Assembly: GCF_003255815.1 (NCBI RefSeq)
Contig: NC_037669.1
Location: forward strand, 119,400,021-119,464,020
DNA length: 64,000 nucleotides
Reading direction: 5' to 3'
Origin: Theropithecus gelada
Taxonomy: Eukaryota; Chordata; Mammalia; Primates; Cercopithecidae
Numbering within the stretch: position 1 is the first letter of the stretch; each line of letters starts with the position of its first letter. A program made the position numbers and the translations under genes. Positions 32,264 to 42,365 of the stretch are shown one piece after another. A model generated the notes under the pieces. The model was not told the origin of the DNA, ran no database searches, and worked only from the letters and a program-made list of their open reading frames with translations.

Positions 32264-32580
32264 TACCACTCTGAGTAAGAAGATCGGATACATATCTTTA
32301 TATAAAATCTTTTAACATAAATGTTTATAGCAATATTATTCATGATAGGCAGAAAGTGAAAATAACTCGAATGTCCATCATCTGATGAATGGATAAACAA
32401 AATGTGATATATCAACACAATAGAATATTATTCAGCCACAAAAGGATTGAAGTACTGATACATGCTGTGACATGGATGGATCTTGAAAACATTATGTTAA
32501 GTGAAAGAAGCCAGTCACAAAAGGTCACATATTATATGATTCAACTTATATGAAACGCCCAGAACAGGCAAATAATCTTT
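32264..32580 (+). repeat. L1M, part 2
   Basis: 'agcaatattattcatgatag', 'gatgaatggataaacaaaat', 'gctgtgacatggatggatct' and 'gtcacatattatatgattca' continue the L1. Confidence 0.85.
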
Positions 32581-32686
32581 TTTTTTTTTTTGAGAGAGAG
32601 TCTCACTGTGTTGCCCAGGCTGGAGTGCAGTGGTGCGATCTTGGCTCACTGCAACCTCTGCCTCCTGGGTTCAAGCAATTCTCCTT
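32581..32686 (-). repeat. 5'-truncated Alu
   Basis: The T tract, 'tctcactgtgttgcccaggc' and 'ctcactgcaacctctgcc' form only the 3' monomer of an Alu on the minus strand. Similar flanks ('aggcaaataatct' / 'aggcaaattaataatct') mark the target, with a 4-nt difference. Confidence 0.88.
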
Positions 32687-32795
32687 AGGCAAATTAATAA
32701 TCTTATGCATAAAGAATCTGTACCTGGAGATGGAAAATAAACTAGTGGTTGCCTGGGGCTAGGAGTAGGAATGAATTTTAGAATAAGACATCCCC
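32687..32795 (+). repeat. L1M, part 3
   Basis: 'taaactagtggttgcctggg' and 'gctaggagtaggaatg' continue the L1 beyond the Alu. Confidence 0.7.
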
Positions 32796-32799
32796 AGAT

Positions 32800-33001
32800 T
32801 CAACATTAAAAGCTCTGATACCTTGGGCAATGTATTGAAAAACTCTTGACCTCAGTTTCCTCAACTATACAGAGGAAATAATAATGCCAACCAAAACTGT
32901 GGAGATTAAATTGAGCAATGTAAATAAGGAGACTGATAAAAGAGACACATTTAGAAAATGGTAATTATTATTACTTCTGCTACTACTACTATTATTATTA
33001 T
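32800..33001 (+). repeat. MIR SINE plus (ATT)n tract
   Basis: 'ccttgggcaatgtattgaaa', 'gacctcagtttcctcaacta' and 'acagaggaaataataatgcc' fit MIR. An ATT/ACT trinucleotide tract follows at about 32964-33001. Confidence 0.7.
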
Positions 33002-33299
33002 GGAGAAAGAACACAGGCTGAGGACCAATACAGCATAAGAGACACAAAGGCTAAAACACACTGGAAAGTGGGCACAGAATCTTTGTGGAGGGATTGTCTG
33101 TGTTAACAACTTGATCATTCTAAGGTATTGAGGACTGTTTAAATTCAATTCCAGCTATTAAGGTGGTAGAATGTGTTTTAAAAATAAATATGGAGAAAAA
33201 CAGAAATTTTCTTGGAAAAGCGAGGGGAGCAGATCACTTCTCAAAAACTGTAGAGAGACTTTATGGACTTCATGGGTAAAATCTCAGCCTTAGAATTAG

Positions 33300-33530
33300 G
33301 AATTACAGCAACAGCTAACTTTTGCTAACCATGCCCCTCGGCCATTACTCTTACAGACATTATCTCATTTACTCCACTTGATAATACCATGAGAGAAGTG
33401 CTATTATATCCCCATTTTTCTAAATACGGAAACAAATACTTAGAAGACTTAAGTGACTTTCCCAAAGTCATACAGCTGGAAAGGGGCAGCGTCCCAGTCC
33501 AAACTCAGGTCTGCCTAAATCCCAAGCATG
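33300..33530 (-). repeat. MIR SINE, antisense
   Basis: 'gacattatctcatttactcc', 'tatatccccatttttctaaa', 'cccaaagtcatacagctgg' and 'gtccaaactcaggtctgcc'. Confidence 0.75.
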
Positions 33531-34423
33531 TGATCTGCAAAGAAAGGTAGGTGCGGGCAAGGAGGAAGGAATGGAAACCGAGAGGAATCTTGAAGAGGAA
33601 AGAGGTAACCTGTGGTCATTCCCTTTAGATGGCCCCATCCAAGACTGTGACCTTCACACCTCCCAGCTACATTCCCATTGTATTCCCTGTGCACCCAACT
33701 CCAGGGGTGCCATTCACAGATAATACATTGTGAGTGGTGGCAAAGCAGCTGCTTGCTGCCATCATGTCATCATAGTTAGCAAAGTGGCTTAAAAAAAGAA
33801 GATTGCAAGGTAAGTGTGTGTAGTGGGGACTGGGAGACAAAGAAAAATTGGAAAGGGATTCTGGGGAGTGAACTAGAGATAAATGAAGGATCAGATGGCA
33901 GCACTCCACTGAGGTCAGGAACAGGGAAAGATACAGGGTTTGGTTCATCAGGAAGGGAAGGAAAAGGGAACTCTGGTTTAGAGACTTTAGGAGAGGTACA
34001 AAGCATCTCTTAAGAGTTCTAGGACTCTTAGAACAGGGAGAGAGAGGGCTGGGAGTTCTGTGTGAGAAGGGACTGCAGAGAGCCACAGAAAAACCGTGCC
34101 CACTGCGCAGTTTCACCAGACTATTTCTCAGCTTCTTTTTTTGTTGTTGTAGATGGTGAGGTGGAAAAGAAAACAGGTTACTGATTGGTCCTTTCACTTA
34201 AAAAAGAAATACTCAGGAAGTTTTGGTGACTCAATAATGAAAGTGATAATGCTTTTCAAATGTGAAGCATATAAGATGAATATTTTTTTGTAGTTGTTTT
34301 TTGTTTAAATTGTAAATGGGGCTATTTTTCCACCTGTGAAATATATATTTCAATTATGGAAAATGATATTTCTACCCACAAGTCAGTCTGGCAACAATGC
34401 AGTGGATTTTGCCTCTGATTTTG
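33531..34423. other. Intergenic; longest non-repeat open frame but no recognised gene
   Basis: The minus strand is open for 176 codons at 33667-34197, rich in Ser, Pro and Leu, with no recognisable domain. The plus strand has a pyrimidine-rich 'ttccctttag' followed by an open piece at 33631-33732. Neither has enough support to be called an exon. Confidence 0.35.
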
Positions 34424-34731
34424 TTTTGTTTTGTTTTGTTTTTTTGAGACCAAGTTTCACTCCTGTCACCCAGGCTGGAGTGCAAAGACGGGACCTCAGC
34501 TCACTGCAACCTCCACCTCCTGGGTTCAAGAGATTCTCCTGCCTCAGCCTCCCGAGCACCTGGGATTACAGGCATCCGTCACCATCCACCTGGCTAATTT
34601 TTTTGTATTTTTAGTGGAGATGGGTTTCACCATGTTGACCAGGCTGGTCTCAAACTCCTGACCTCAGGTGATCCACCCACCTCGGCCTCCCAAACTGCTA
34701 GATTTACAGGCGTGAGCCACCGCACCTGGCC
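34424..34731 (-). repeat. AluS element with target-site duplication
   Basis: Antisense Alu starting in (TTTTG)n and ending 'gagccaccgcacctggcc'. Similar flanks 'ttgcctctgattttg' and 'ttgcctttgattttg' mark the target. Confidence 0.95.
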
Positions 34732-35599
34732 CTTGCCTTTGATTTTGGATGGTCAGGCTCTAAATGTTTCAACCAACCTCTGGTGGTCATTCCCCTGGTA
34801 TGTCCACTACGGTGTAGATGTGCAGTCTCCACCAACTCACCAAATGACTGGCTGACAGACAGGACCAGTCTCAAAATCACATATTAAGGTTTAGTCCCCA
34901 GCTAAAGTTACAATAATGTTTTTTAATTATGGTAAACCCAATAACCACATCTGAAATTTCTCAGAAATTCTAAAATAACTTTTAAAAAGACCTTAAAATG
35001 GAAGGTGGATCAATTCAAATACATTTGAGAAGACCTATTCGTGGTGGCTTAAAATCCAATATTTGCATTCGTGGTGAAATTCTTAAGCACTTTTCTGATG
35101 AACTTTAACGGGATTAAAACTTGTTCTGGAAATCATTTACTGACCTATCCAATTGACTACCAGTCAAGGATTGAGTGAACTTTAGACGTTCTTTCTTTTT
35201 CAATCTGTCCTATATTGAGTATCTCACCAGTCTCTTTTTCTATAAAATAAAGCAGTGAATATTTGAATGAACTTGTTAGGGGCCTTTTATTCTTGCATGA
35301 TATAAAAGTGTTGTGGTAACAAAACTTTCATATATGTTCATAATTAAATGATCAGAAAAGTTTTCTTAAATAGCACCTAACAAAAATAATAATTATTCTT
35401 TAAATATCATCTAATACCCACTCATATTTGTATTTGTTGCTATGTTCAGGTTATCGTTAAGCTTACTAAAATTCAGGAATCACAGGCCTCTGTGAGACAG
35501 AAACTCAATGAACTAATAACAAGCTTTGGCTGTTTTCCTAAAATAGGAAAATCAACATCCATGATCAAGACAAGAACTTCTTAATCCATGAGCTCTAAA
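34732..35599. other. Intergenic, no gene seen
   Basis: Non-repetitive, AT-rich. No gene is recognised. Confidence 0.5.
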
Positions 35600-35897
35600 C
35601 TCTTTTTTTTTTTTTTTTTTTTTTTTTTGAGGCAGAGTCTCCCTCTTGTCACCCAGGCCGGAGTGCAGTGGCACAATCTCGGCTCCACCTCCCAGGTTCA
35701 AGTGATTCTCCTGCCTCAGCCTCCCAAGCAGCCAAGATTACAGGCACCCACCAACACGTCCAGCTGATTTTTGTATTTTTGGTAGAGACAGGGTTTCACC
35801 ATGTTGACCAGGCTGGTCTTGAACTCCTGACCGCAGATGATCTACCGGCCTCGGCTTCCCAAAGTGCTGGAATTACAGTGAGCCACTGCGCCCAGCC
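35600..35897 (-). repeat. AluS element with target-site duplication
   Basis: Antisense Alu with a long T tract. The 13-bp duplication catgagctctaaa flanks it at 35587-35599 and 35898-35910. Confidence 0.96.
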
Positions 35898-36149
35898 CAT
35901 GAGCTCTAAAGTTTTCTTAGTTTTGGAATACTTTTGATAATTCTGAAGCTGTGAACCATCTTCCTCAGAAAAATGCACATATGCACACATCAAAAATGCC
36001 CATAATTTCAGGGGGATGCATGGAGCACTTGAAGATCATGTGAGGGTCTAGGACCCTGGTTAAGAACACATGCTTTAAATGTTCCTTCTCAATTGGTCAC
36101 TCTGCTGCTGTTACTAAACAAGAAGGGTGACATCAACAGGACATGCACA

Positions 36150-36468
36150 GGTCGGGCGTGGTGGCTTATGCCTGTAATCCCGGCACTTTGGGAGGCCGAG
36201 GCGGGCAGATTACTTGAGGTCAGGAGTTTAAGACCAGCCTGGCCAACATGGCAAAACTCTGTCACTACTAAAAATACAAAAATTAGCCAGTGTGGTGGCA
36301 CACACCTATCATCCCAGCTACTTGGGTGGCTGACACATGAGAATCCCCTTACACCTGGGAGGCAGAGGTTGCAGCCTGGGCGATAGGACGAGACTCTGCC
36401 TCAGAAAACAAAGAAAAAAAAGTTTGATAAATGTGTCCAAATGAAATTACGAAGAAGAAGAAAAAAAG
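36150..36468 (+). repeat. AluS element with probable 3' transduction
   Basis: Sense Alu from 'ggtcgggcgtggtggc' to its A-rich tail at about 36421, missing part of the right monomer. About 40 bp of unrelated sequence and a second A/GAA-rich tail (36450-36467) follow. The 13-bp duplication caggacatgcaca stands at 36137-36149 and only recurs after that second tail, at 36469-36481, so the extra bases belong to the inserted unit. Confidence 0.88.
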
Positions 36469-36689
36469 CAGGACATGCACATACCCTGTTTCTTTAGGAG
36501 AGAACATGTGTCACTGCCAAGCACTCCAGACCTGGTTAGTAGTACAATGTATAGTCACATGATGTAGTGAAAAAAGCAATGAACTTGGTGGCAGAACTGG
36601 ATTCTGCAAGCTACTCTTTCAATACTTGGAGAAAATTCATTTAGCCCTTTGGGGAGACAAAGATATGGTTAAGGTTAGGAACTTGCTCT

Positions 36690-36840
36690 GCAAGGAACTC
36701 TAGAGTATTACTACTTCCATTTTACACATTTGGAAACTGAGAATTAGAGAGGTTATGTAATGCATCCAAAGGAACATGCAGCTTATAAATATTCAGCCAG
36801 GCTTCAACATCAGGCTTGTCTCGATCTAAAACTCATGTTT
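36690..36840 (-). repeat. MIR SINE, antisense
   Basis: 'tactacttccattttacaca', 'tttggaaactgagaattaga' and 'gaggttatgtaatgc' fit antisense MIR. A (TTTG)n tract follows to 36872. Confidence 0.7.
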
Positions 36841-36984
36841 TTTGTTTGTTTTTTTGTTTGTTTGTTTGTTTTCCAAATTACACTGTTAGTCTTTCAACCG
36901 TGCATAAAATAACCTCCAGGGAGTGGTTAGCTGCAGCAGTTTGGAGGCAAAGGTTATCTTTGTCCCTATTGGTTTTATATATCT

Positions 36985-37398
36985 GACTTTTTTTTCTTTT
37001 CCAACTTTTCTTTAGAATCAAGAGATACATGTGCAGGATTGTTACAGAGGTATACTGCATGATGCTGAGGTTTGGGATGGGACTGAACTCGTCACCCTGG
37101 TATTGAGCATAGTACCCAAAAGGTAGTTTTCAGTCCTTGCCCACATCCCTCTCTCCTTCATCTAGCAGTCCCCAGTGCCTATTCCTATTTTATGTCCACA
37201 CGTACCCACTGTTTAGCTCCCACTTGTAAGTAAGAACATGCAGTATTTGGTTTTCTGTTTCTGTGTATAGTTCACTTAGCATAATGGCCTCCAGCTCTAT
37301 CCATGTTGCTGCAAAAGAATGCTTTCATTCAGTTTTATGGCTGTATAATATTCCATTATGCATATGTACTACAATTATTTTAACTGAAAAAAAATTTT
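36985..37398 (-). repeat. L1 (L1PB/L1MA type), 3' end, antisense
   Basis: 'cttgtaagtaagaacatgca', 'gtatttggttttctgtttct', 'cataatggcctccagctcta' and 'attccattatgcatatgtac' are the antisense L1 3' UTR and ORF2 end. It is the first piece of a composite element that continues to about 39840. Confidence 0.85.
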
Positions 37399-37399
37399 T

Positions 37400-37668
37400 A
37401 GCTAGGCACAGTGGCTCAAGCTTCTAATCTCAGCACTTTGGGAGGCTGAGGCAGGAGGATCACTTGAGCTCAGGAGTTCAAGACCAGCCTGGGTAACGTA
37501 GTGAGACCCCATCTACAAAAAATTGAAAAAAAAAAAAAAATAGCCAGGCATGGTGGCACCGGCCTGTAGCCCTAGCTACTCAGGATGCTGAGGTGGATCA
37601 CTTGAGCCTAGGAAATCAAGGCTACAGTGAGCCATGATTATGCCATTGCACTCCAGCCTGGGCAAAAT
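37400..37668 (+). repeat. AluJ element inside L1
   Basis: Sense Alu ('gctaggcacagtggctcaag' to 'cattgcactccagcctgggc') with an enlarged middle A tract. The right end merges into the AT-rich block. Confidence 0.9.
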
Positions 37669-37689
37669 AAAATTTATTTGTTTCCAGAC

Positions 37690-38420
37690 AAAGTGTCTCA
37701 AAAATTATTTAATAATTAATTATTTTATCATATTATCTTTATTAAATAAACTAATATTAATAGATATATTAATTACACTTATCAAACATTTTACTTAATT
37801 ATTTTATTAAATACATAAATAAATTTAATTAAATTATTTTTATTAATGGTAGCTCAAATCTTAGTTCTTTGGGAAATCTCCAAACTGCTTTCCACAGTTG
37901 CTGGACTAAATTACACTCCCACAGTGTATAAGTGTCCCCTTCTCTCCACCACCTTGCCAGAGTGTCTCAAAAATAATTATTAAATATTAAAATAATTATA
38001 AATAATTAATATTTTAATTATTTAATATGTAAGTTAAATAATGATAAAATAATTTGAATAAATATTAATTAATTATTTTAATTTAATAATTATTTTATTT
38101 TTGAGACACTGAAATTAATTTCAAATAATTTAAAAAATATTTTTAATTTAATGTTCAATTATTGATAAATGATTTTTAATTTCAATAATTATTAATATTT
38201 AATATTAAATAATTATTAAATAAATATATTAAATAGTAAATATTTAATAATAATTAATAAGTAATAATTGATAAGTAAATTGATGTTTATTCAAGACAAA
38301 GAGACACAAAAATAAACTAAACTAAAATAAATAAACATTAAATAAAATAAACATTAAATAAATCAAATTAACATTAAATTAAGTAAACATTAAAATAAAT
38401 AAACATTAAATTAAAACTCC
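37690..38420. repeat. AT-rich expansion block with palindrome and duplicated L1 piece
   Basis: About 700 bp almost entirely of A and T in AATT/AAATAATT-type permutations, interrupted by a diverged L1 piece at 37845-37960 that repeats 38710-38829. The motif agtgtctcaaaaat occurs at 37692 and 37961, and in reverse complement ending at 38110. As a result 37961-38110 folds back on itself with arms of about 40 bp. Confidence 0.8.
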
Positions 38421-38423
38421 CCC

Positions 38424-38527
38424 TTGGCATGTTGCCCGGGCTGATCTTGAACTCCTGGTTTCAAGCAATCCTCCTGCCTTGGATTCCCAAAGTGTGGGAC
38501 TACAGGCATGAGCCACTACACCTGGCT
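38424..38527 (-). repeat. Alu left-monomer fragment
   Basis: 'ggcatgttgcccgggctgat', 'cttgaactcctggtttcaag' and 'gagccactacacctggc' form only the 5' half of an antisense Alu, directly at the edge of the AT-rich block. Confidence 0.88.
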
Positions 38528-38529
38528 GA

Positions 38530-39132
38530 TAACATTTTTAAATCCAGTCCACTGTTGGTGGGCACCTAGGTTGATTCCACGTATTTACTACTGTGAATAG
38601 TGCTGCAATGAACATACAGGTGCATGTGTCCTTTTGGTGGAACCATTAATTTTCCTTTTGGTGTATACCCAGTAATGGCAGTGACGGCAGTAATGGCATT
38701 GCTAGGCTGAATAGTAGCTCAACTTTTAGTTCTTTGAGAAATCTCCAAACTGCTTTCCACAGTGGCTGGACTAATTTACATTCCCACCAACAGTGTGTAA
38801 GTATCCCCTTTTCTCCACAGCTTTGCCAGCATCTATTATTTTTTGACTTTTTAACAAAAACCATTCTGACAGGTGTGAGACAGCATCTCATCGAGGTCTT
38901 AATTTGCATCTATCTGAGGATTAGTGATGAAGAGCTTTTTTCATTTGTTGGCCCCTTGTATGTCTTCTTTTGAAAATTGTTCATGTCCTTTGTTCACTTT
39001 TTAATGGGGTTGTTTTTTGATTGTTAATTTGTTTAAGTTCCTTGTAGATTCTGGACATTAGACCTTTGTGGGATGCATACTTTCTGAATATTTTCCCAGA
39101 ATCTGTAGGCTGTCTGTTTGCTTCCTTGATAG
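38530..39132 (-). repeat. L1, ORF2 part, antisense
   Basis: 'gtgaatagtgctgcaatgaa', 'gtgtatacccagtaatggca', 'cattcccaccaacagtgtgt', 'gacaggtgtgagacagcatc' and 'cctttgttcactttttaatg' are antisense ORF2. The open frame at 38646-38909 (minus) is a relic of reverse-transcriptase ORF2 C-terminal coding. Confidence 0.9.
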
Positions 39133-39431
39133 TTTTTTTTTCTTTTCTTTTTTTTTTTTTTTTGAGACGGAGTCTTGGTCTGTCGCCCAGGCTAGAGTGC
39201 AGTGGCGCAATCTCAGATTCCCGGGTTCACGCCATTCTCCTGCCTCAGCCTCCCGACTAGCTGGGACTACAAGCACCCGCCACCACAGCCGGCTAATTTT
39301 TTGTATTTTTAGTAGAGATGGGGTTTCACCGTGTTAGCCAGGATGGTCTCCATCTCCTGACCTCGTGATCCGCCCGCCTAGGCCTTCCAAAGTGCTGAGA
39401 TTACAGGCGTGAGCCACCACGCACGGCCTCA
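39133..39431 (-). repeat. AluY element with target-site duplication
   Basis: Antisense AluY ('gacggagtcttggtctgtcg' to 'gtgagccaccacgcacggcc'). The 12-bp duplication cttccttgatag, at 39121-39132 and 39432-39443, is original L1 sequence, so this Alu landed in the L1. Confidence 0.96.
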
Positions 39432-39443
39432 CTTCCTTGATAG

Positions 39444-39840
39444 TTTCTTTTGCTATGCAGAGGCTCTTTAATTAGGTCCCACTTAACAATTTTTGGTTTT
39501 GTTGCCACTGCTTTGGGGGACTCAACCAAAAATTTTTTGCCAAGCTCAATATCAAGAGGGGTAATTCCTAGGTTTTCTTCTAGGATTTTTATATTAATGG
39601 TTTGAGGACTTACATTTAAGCTTTTAATCCATCTTGAGTTAATTTTTTGTATTTGGTGATATGTTGGAGCCCAGTTTTATTCTTCTGCATATGTATCCAT
39701 ATGTATCAGTTATCTCAGCACCATGTATTGAATAGGGAGTCTTTTCCTCATTGCTTTTGTCGGGTTTGTTGAAGATCAAGTGATTGTAAGTGTGCCGCTT
39801 TATTTCTTGGTTCTCTAATCTGTTCCACTGGTCTACGTGA
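39444..39840 (-). repeat. L1, ORF2 part, antisense (continued)
   Basis: 'gcagaggctctttaattagg', 'gccaagctcaatatcaagag', 'atcttgagttaattttttgt' and 'cagttatctcagcaccatg' continue the same L1. Confidence 0.9.
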
Positions 39841-40343
39841 TATCTGACTTGATAAGAATTTGCTTATCTGCAAAACATTTGAAAACCATTGCATTTTACT
39901 TTCCTATTCACTTTTTGCATCTGTGAAAGAGTATAATGATGATATCTACTTTACTGTAAGTGAGAAGGTACATGTGAAACTGCTGTGTAAACTGTTAGGT
40001 GTTATTCAGATAGGAATTATTATAATAACGTAATTATTATATGACCATAAAATAGAGAATTTTTCTCTTTAAAAATCTTCACTGCAATCAACCCACAACC
40101 TTGACAGCATGTTTCACACACCTGAAAAAGCACGTTGGCTTTCCGATGGTTCTTGGGTACTAGTATATAGTTTAGATTTGAAAGCTTTATTTAAAGAGTG
40201 GTGTCTCAATACAGTTTTTGGATGTTTAACTATTAATACACTTGGCAATATACATTTTGCAGAAGGTGGTTATGAATTCTACCATGCAAAAATGTTATGA
40301 CTGTGACCTGGTTTGGGGCAACTTTTTTTTTAAGTGAGATAGC
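39841..40343. other. Intergenic; weak MIR trace
   Basis: A very diverged MIR-like order ('ttgcatctgtgaaagagtat', 'aaactgttaggtgttattc') lies at about 39890-40020. No gene is seen. Confidence 0.4.
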
Positions 40344-40635
40344 AGCACTGTAGTTGTCTCGCTCTGTCGCCCAGGCTGGAGTGCAGTGGCCGGATCTCAG
40401 CTCACTGCAAGCTCCGCCTCCCGGGTTCACGCCATTCTCCCGCCTCAGCCTGCGGAGTAGCTGGGACTACAGGCGCCCGCCACCTCGCCCGGCTAATTTT
40501 TTTGTATTTTTTTTTTAGTAGAGACGGGATTTCGCCGTGTTAGCCAGGATGGTCACGATCTCCTGACCTTGTGATCCGCCCGTCTCGGCCTCCCAAAGTG
40601 CTGGGATTACAGGCTTGAGCCACTGCACCCGGCCC
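40344..40635 (-). repeat. Young AluY of Old World monkey type (AluYR-like)
   Basis: Antisense Alu. Four changes are shared with the AluYR consensus I remember from macaque and baboon: 'ggccggatctcagctcac', 'gccacctcgcccggc', 'cgcccgtctcggcctcc' and 'acaggcttgagccac'. The 3' end is odd: the usual 'gagacggag' block is replaced by about 25 bp of other sequence next to the T tract at 40322-40331. Confidence 0.85.
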
Positions 40636-40659
40636 TGCTTCCCTTTTAAATAATAAACT

Positions 40660-41020
40660 TAAAACATTTTAGAGTACCAAAACGTTGCCGATAGTATAGA
40701 GTTCCTACATACTCTGTACCTAGTTCCTCCTTTCATGAGCATCTTATATCACTCTGGGACACGTGTCCCAGCTAAGGAACCAACATAGGCACATTATTAA
40801 CTAAACTACACAATTTATTTGTATTTGACTAGTACCTTTTTCATTAAATCATATCAAAGATACATGCTGTCCACATGACTTATCACTAATGATGTTAATC
40901 TTGATCACCTGGCCAAGGCAGTATTCGCTGTTTACTAGGTTTCTCCACTGTAAAGTTACATTTCCCCCCATTTCCATCTTCTATGCTTCGGAAGCATGTT
41001 ACTAAGCACAACGCATATTT
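40660..41020 (-). repeat. L1M 3' UTR, antisense
   Basis: 'cctagttcctcctttcatga', 'gcatcttatatcactctggg', 'ttaatcttgatcacctggcc' and 'gtttctccactgtaaagtta' fit the antisense of an L1MC/L1MD 3' UTR. Confidence 0.65.
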
Positions 41021-41036
41021 AAATCCCTCCTTCTTT

Positions 41037-41280
41037 TTTGAGATCCATACTGAAATATTTAGAAGTAAAATGACATTATACCAAATATTTGTTTTAAAAT
41101 GGTTTAGGAAAGAATAAAAGCGTGAGGAGGAGAGATAGATAAAAATAAGTATGTTGACATTCTAATGGCTGTTGAAACTGGTGATGTATAAAGGGAAGTC
41201 AGATATGCTCTACTTTTGCATATGTTTGGAATTTTTCAAAATGAGAGTTAAAAAATAAAAGAATCATCAAAGGAATTTTC
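41037..41280 (+). repeat. L1M 3' end
   Basis: 'ccatactgaaatatttagaa', 'tggctgttgaaactggtgat' and 'catatgtttggaatttttc' with a final AAAATAAAAG. Confidence 0.65.
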
Positions 41281-41373
41281 CTCCTAAACTGCAGAAGGCT
41301 TTCAGACTGAGATCTCAAGCAGAGAGATGCTCATATTCCCAGGATATACCCATCAGAAAACAGAGCAATTACA

Positions 41374-41655
41374 GGTTGGGCTTGGTGGCTCATGCCTGTA
41401 ATCCCAGCACTTTGAGAGGTTGAGGTGGGCAGATCACCTAGTCAGAAGTTCAAAACCAGCCTGGCCAACATGGTGAAACCCCATCTCTACTGAAATTATC
41501 CGGGCACAGTGGCACGCACCTGTAGTCCCAGCTACTCAGGAGGCTGAGGCAGGAGAATCACTTGAACCAGGGAGGCAGAGGTTGCAGTGAGCCAAGATTG
41601 TGCTACTGCACTCCAGCCTGGGCAACAGAGCGAGGCTCTGTCTCATGAAGAAAAA
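41374..41655 (+). repeat. AluS element with target-site duplication
   Basis: Sense Alu with a deletion in the middle A-rich linker. 'agaaaacagagcaa' flanks both sides. Confidence 0.95.
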
Positions 41656-41974
41656 AGAAAACAGAGCAACTGCAAGACACGACTTGAGAAGGATGGGCTT
41701 GAACTAATTTGTGTCACCTGCTAGAGGGATTTAACAAAAAGGTTGCCATAGAATGGACCCATGATTGTTTTTCCAGGCTGTGTCAGTCTGTGGACAAAGA
41801 CAAAGGGAAGCATGAGCTCAACTTAAAAATGTCCCATGTTCTAGGTATTACGCTAAAGGTAAAAGGTTCTGGTATGGCTTAAAAGGATGAAATAATAAGA
41901 CAGCCTGATAGGTAGAGCCAAGAGCTCCACCACCTTTCTGGAGCAAGGCTGACTCTTGCTTTGGCTAAGCCTGT

Positions 41975-42365
41975 CTTAGTGCATCTGGGCTGCTATAGCA
42001 AAACAGCATAAGCTGGGTTATAAACAACAGGCATTTGTTTCTTACAGTGCTGGAGGCTAGAAAGTCAAGATCAAGGTGCCTGCAGATTCCATGTCTGATG
42101 AAGGCTTGCTTCCTCATAGGCAGCACCTTCTCACCGTGTCTTCATATGGGGCAAAGGGCAAGGGTCTCCTTGGCCTTTACTGTGTCCTCATATGGGGGAA
42201 AGGGCAAGGGTCTTTTTGGCCTTTTTTATAAGGGTACTAATCTCATTCATGAGGGCTATTCCCTCATGACCTAATCACTTCCCAAAGACCCCACCTTTTG
42301 TCCTAGGGGTTAGGATTTCAACCTGTGAGCTTGGGGAGACACAAAAATTTAGACGATAGCACTAT
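41975..42365 (-). repeat. MLT1-type MaLR LTR with internal 46-bp tandem duplication
   Basis: 'ggctgctatagcaaaacagc', 'cagtgctggaggctagaaag', 'cctcatgacctaatcacttc' and 'ttaggatttcaacctgtgag'. The stretch 42136-42227 holds two near-identical 46-bp units (from 'gtgtcttcatatggggc' and 'gtgtcctcatatggggg'). Confidence 0.75.

Noticed and set aside
33667..34197. 176-codon minus-strand open frame
   Set aside because: Longest frame outside known elements, but low complexity in Ser/Pro/Leu, with no domain, splice or promoter support.
38646..38909. 87-codon minus-strand frame similar to reverse transcriptase
   Set aside because: It is a relic of L1 ORF2 within a truncated, rearranged element and not a functional gene.
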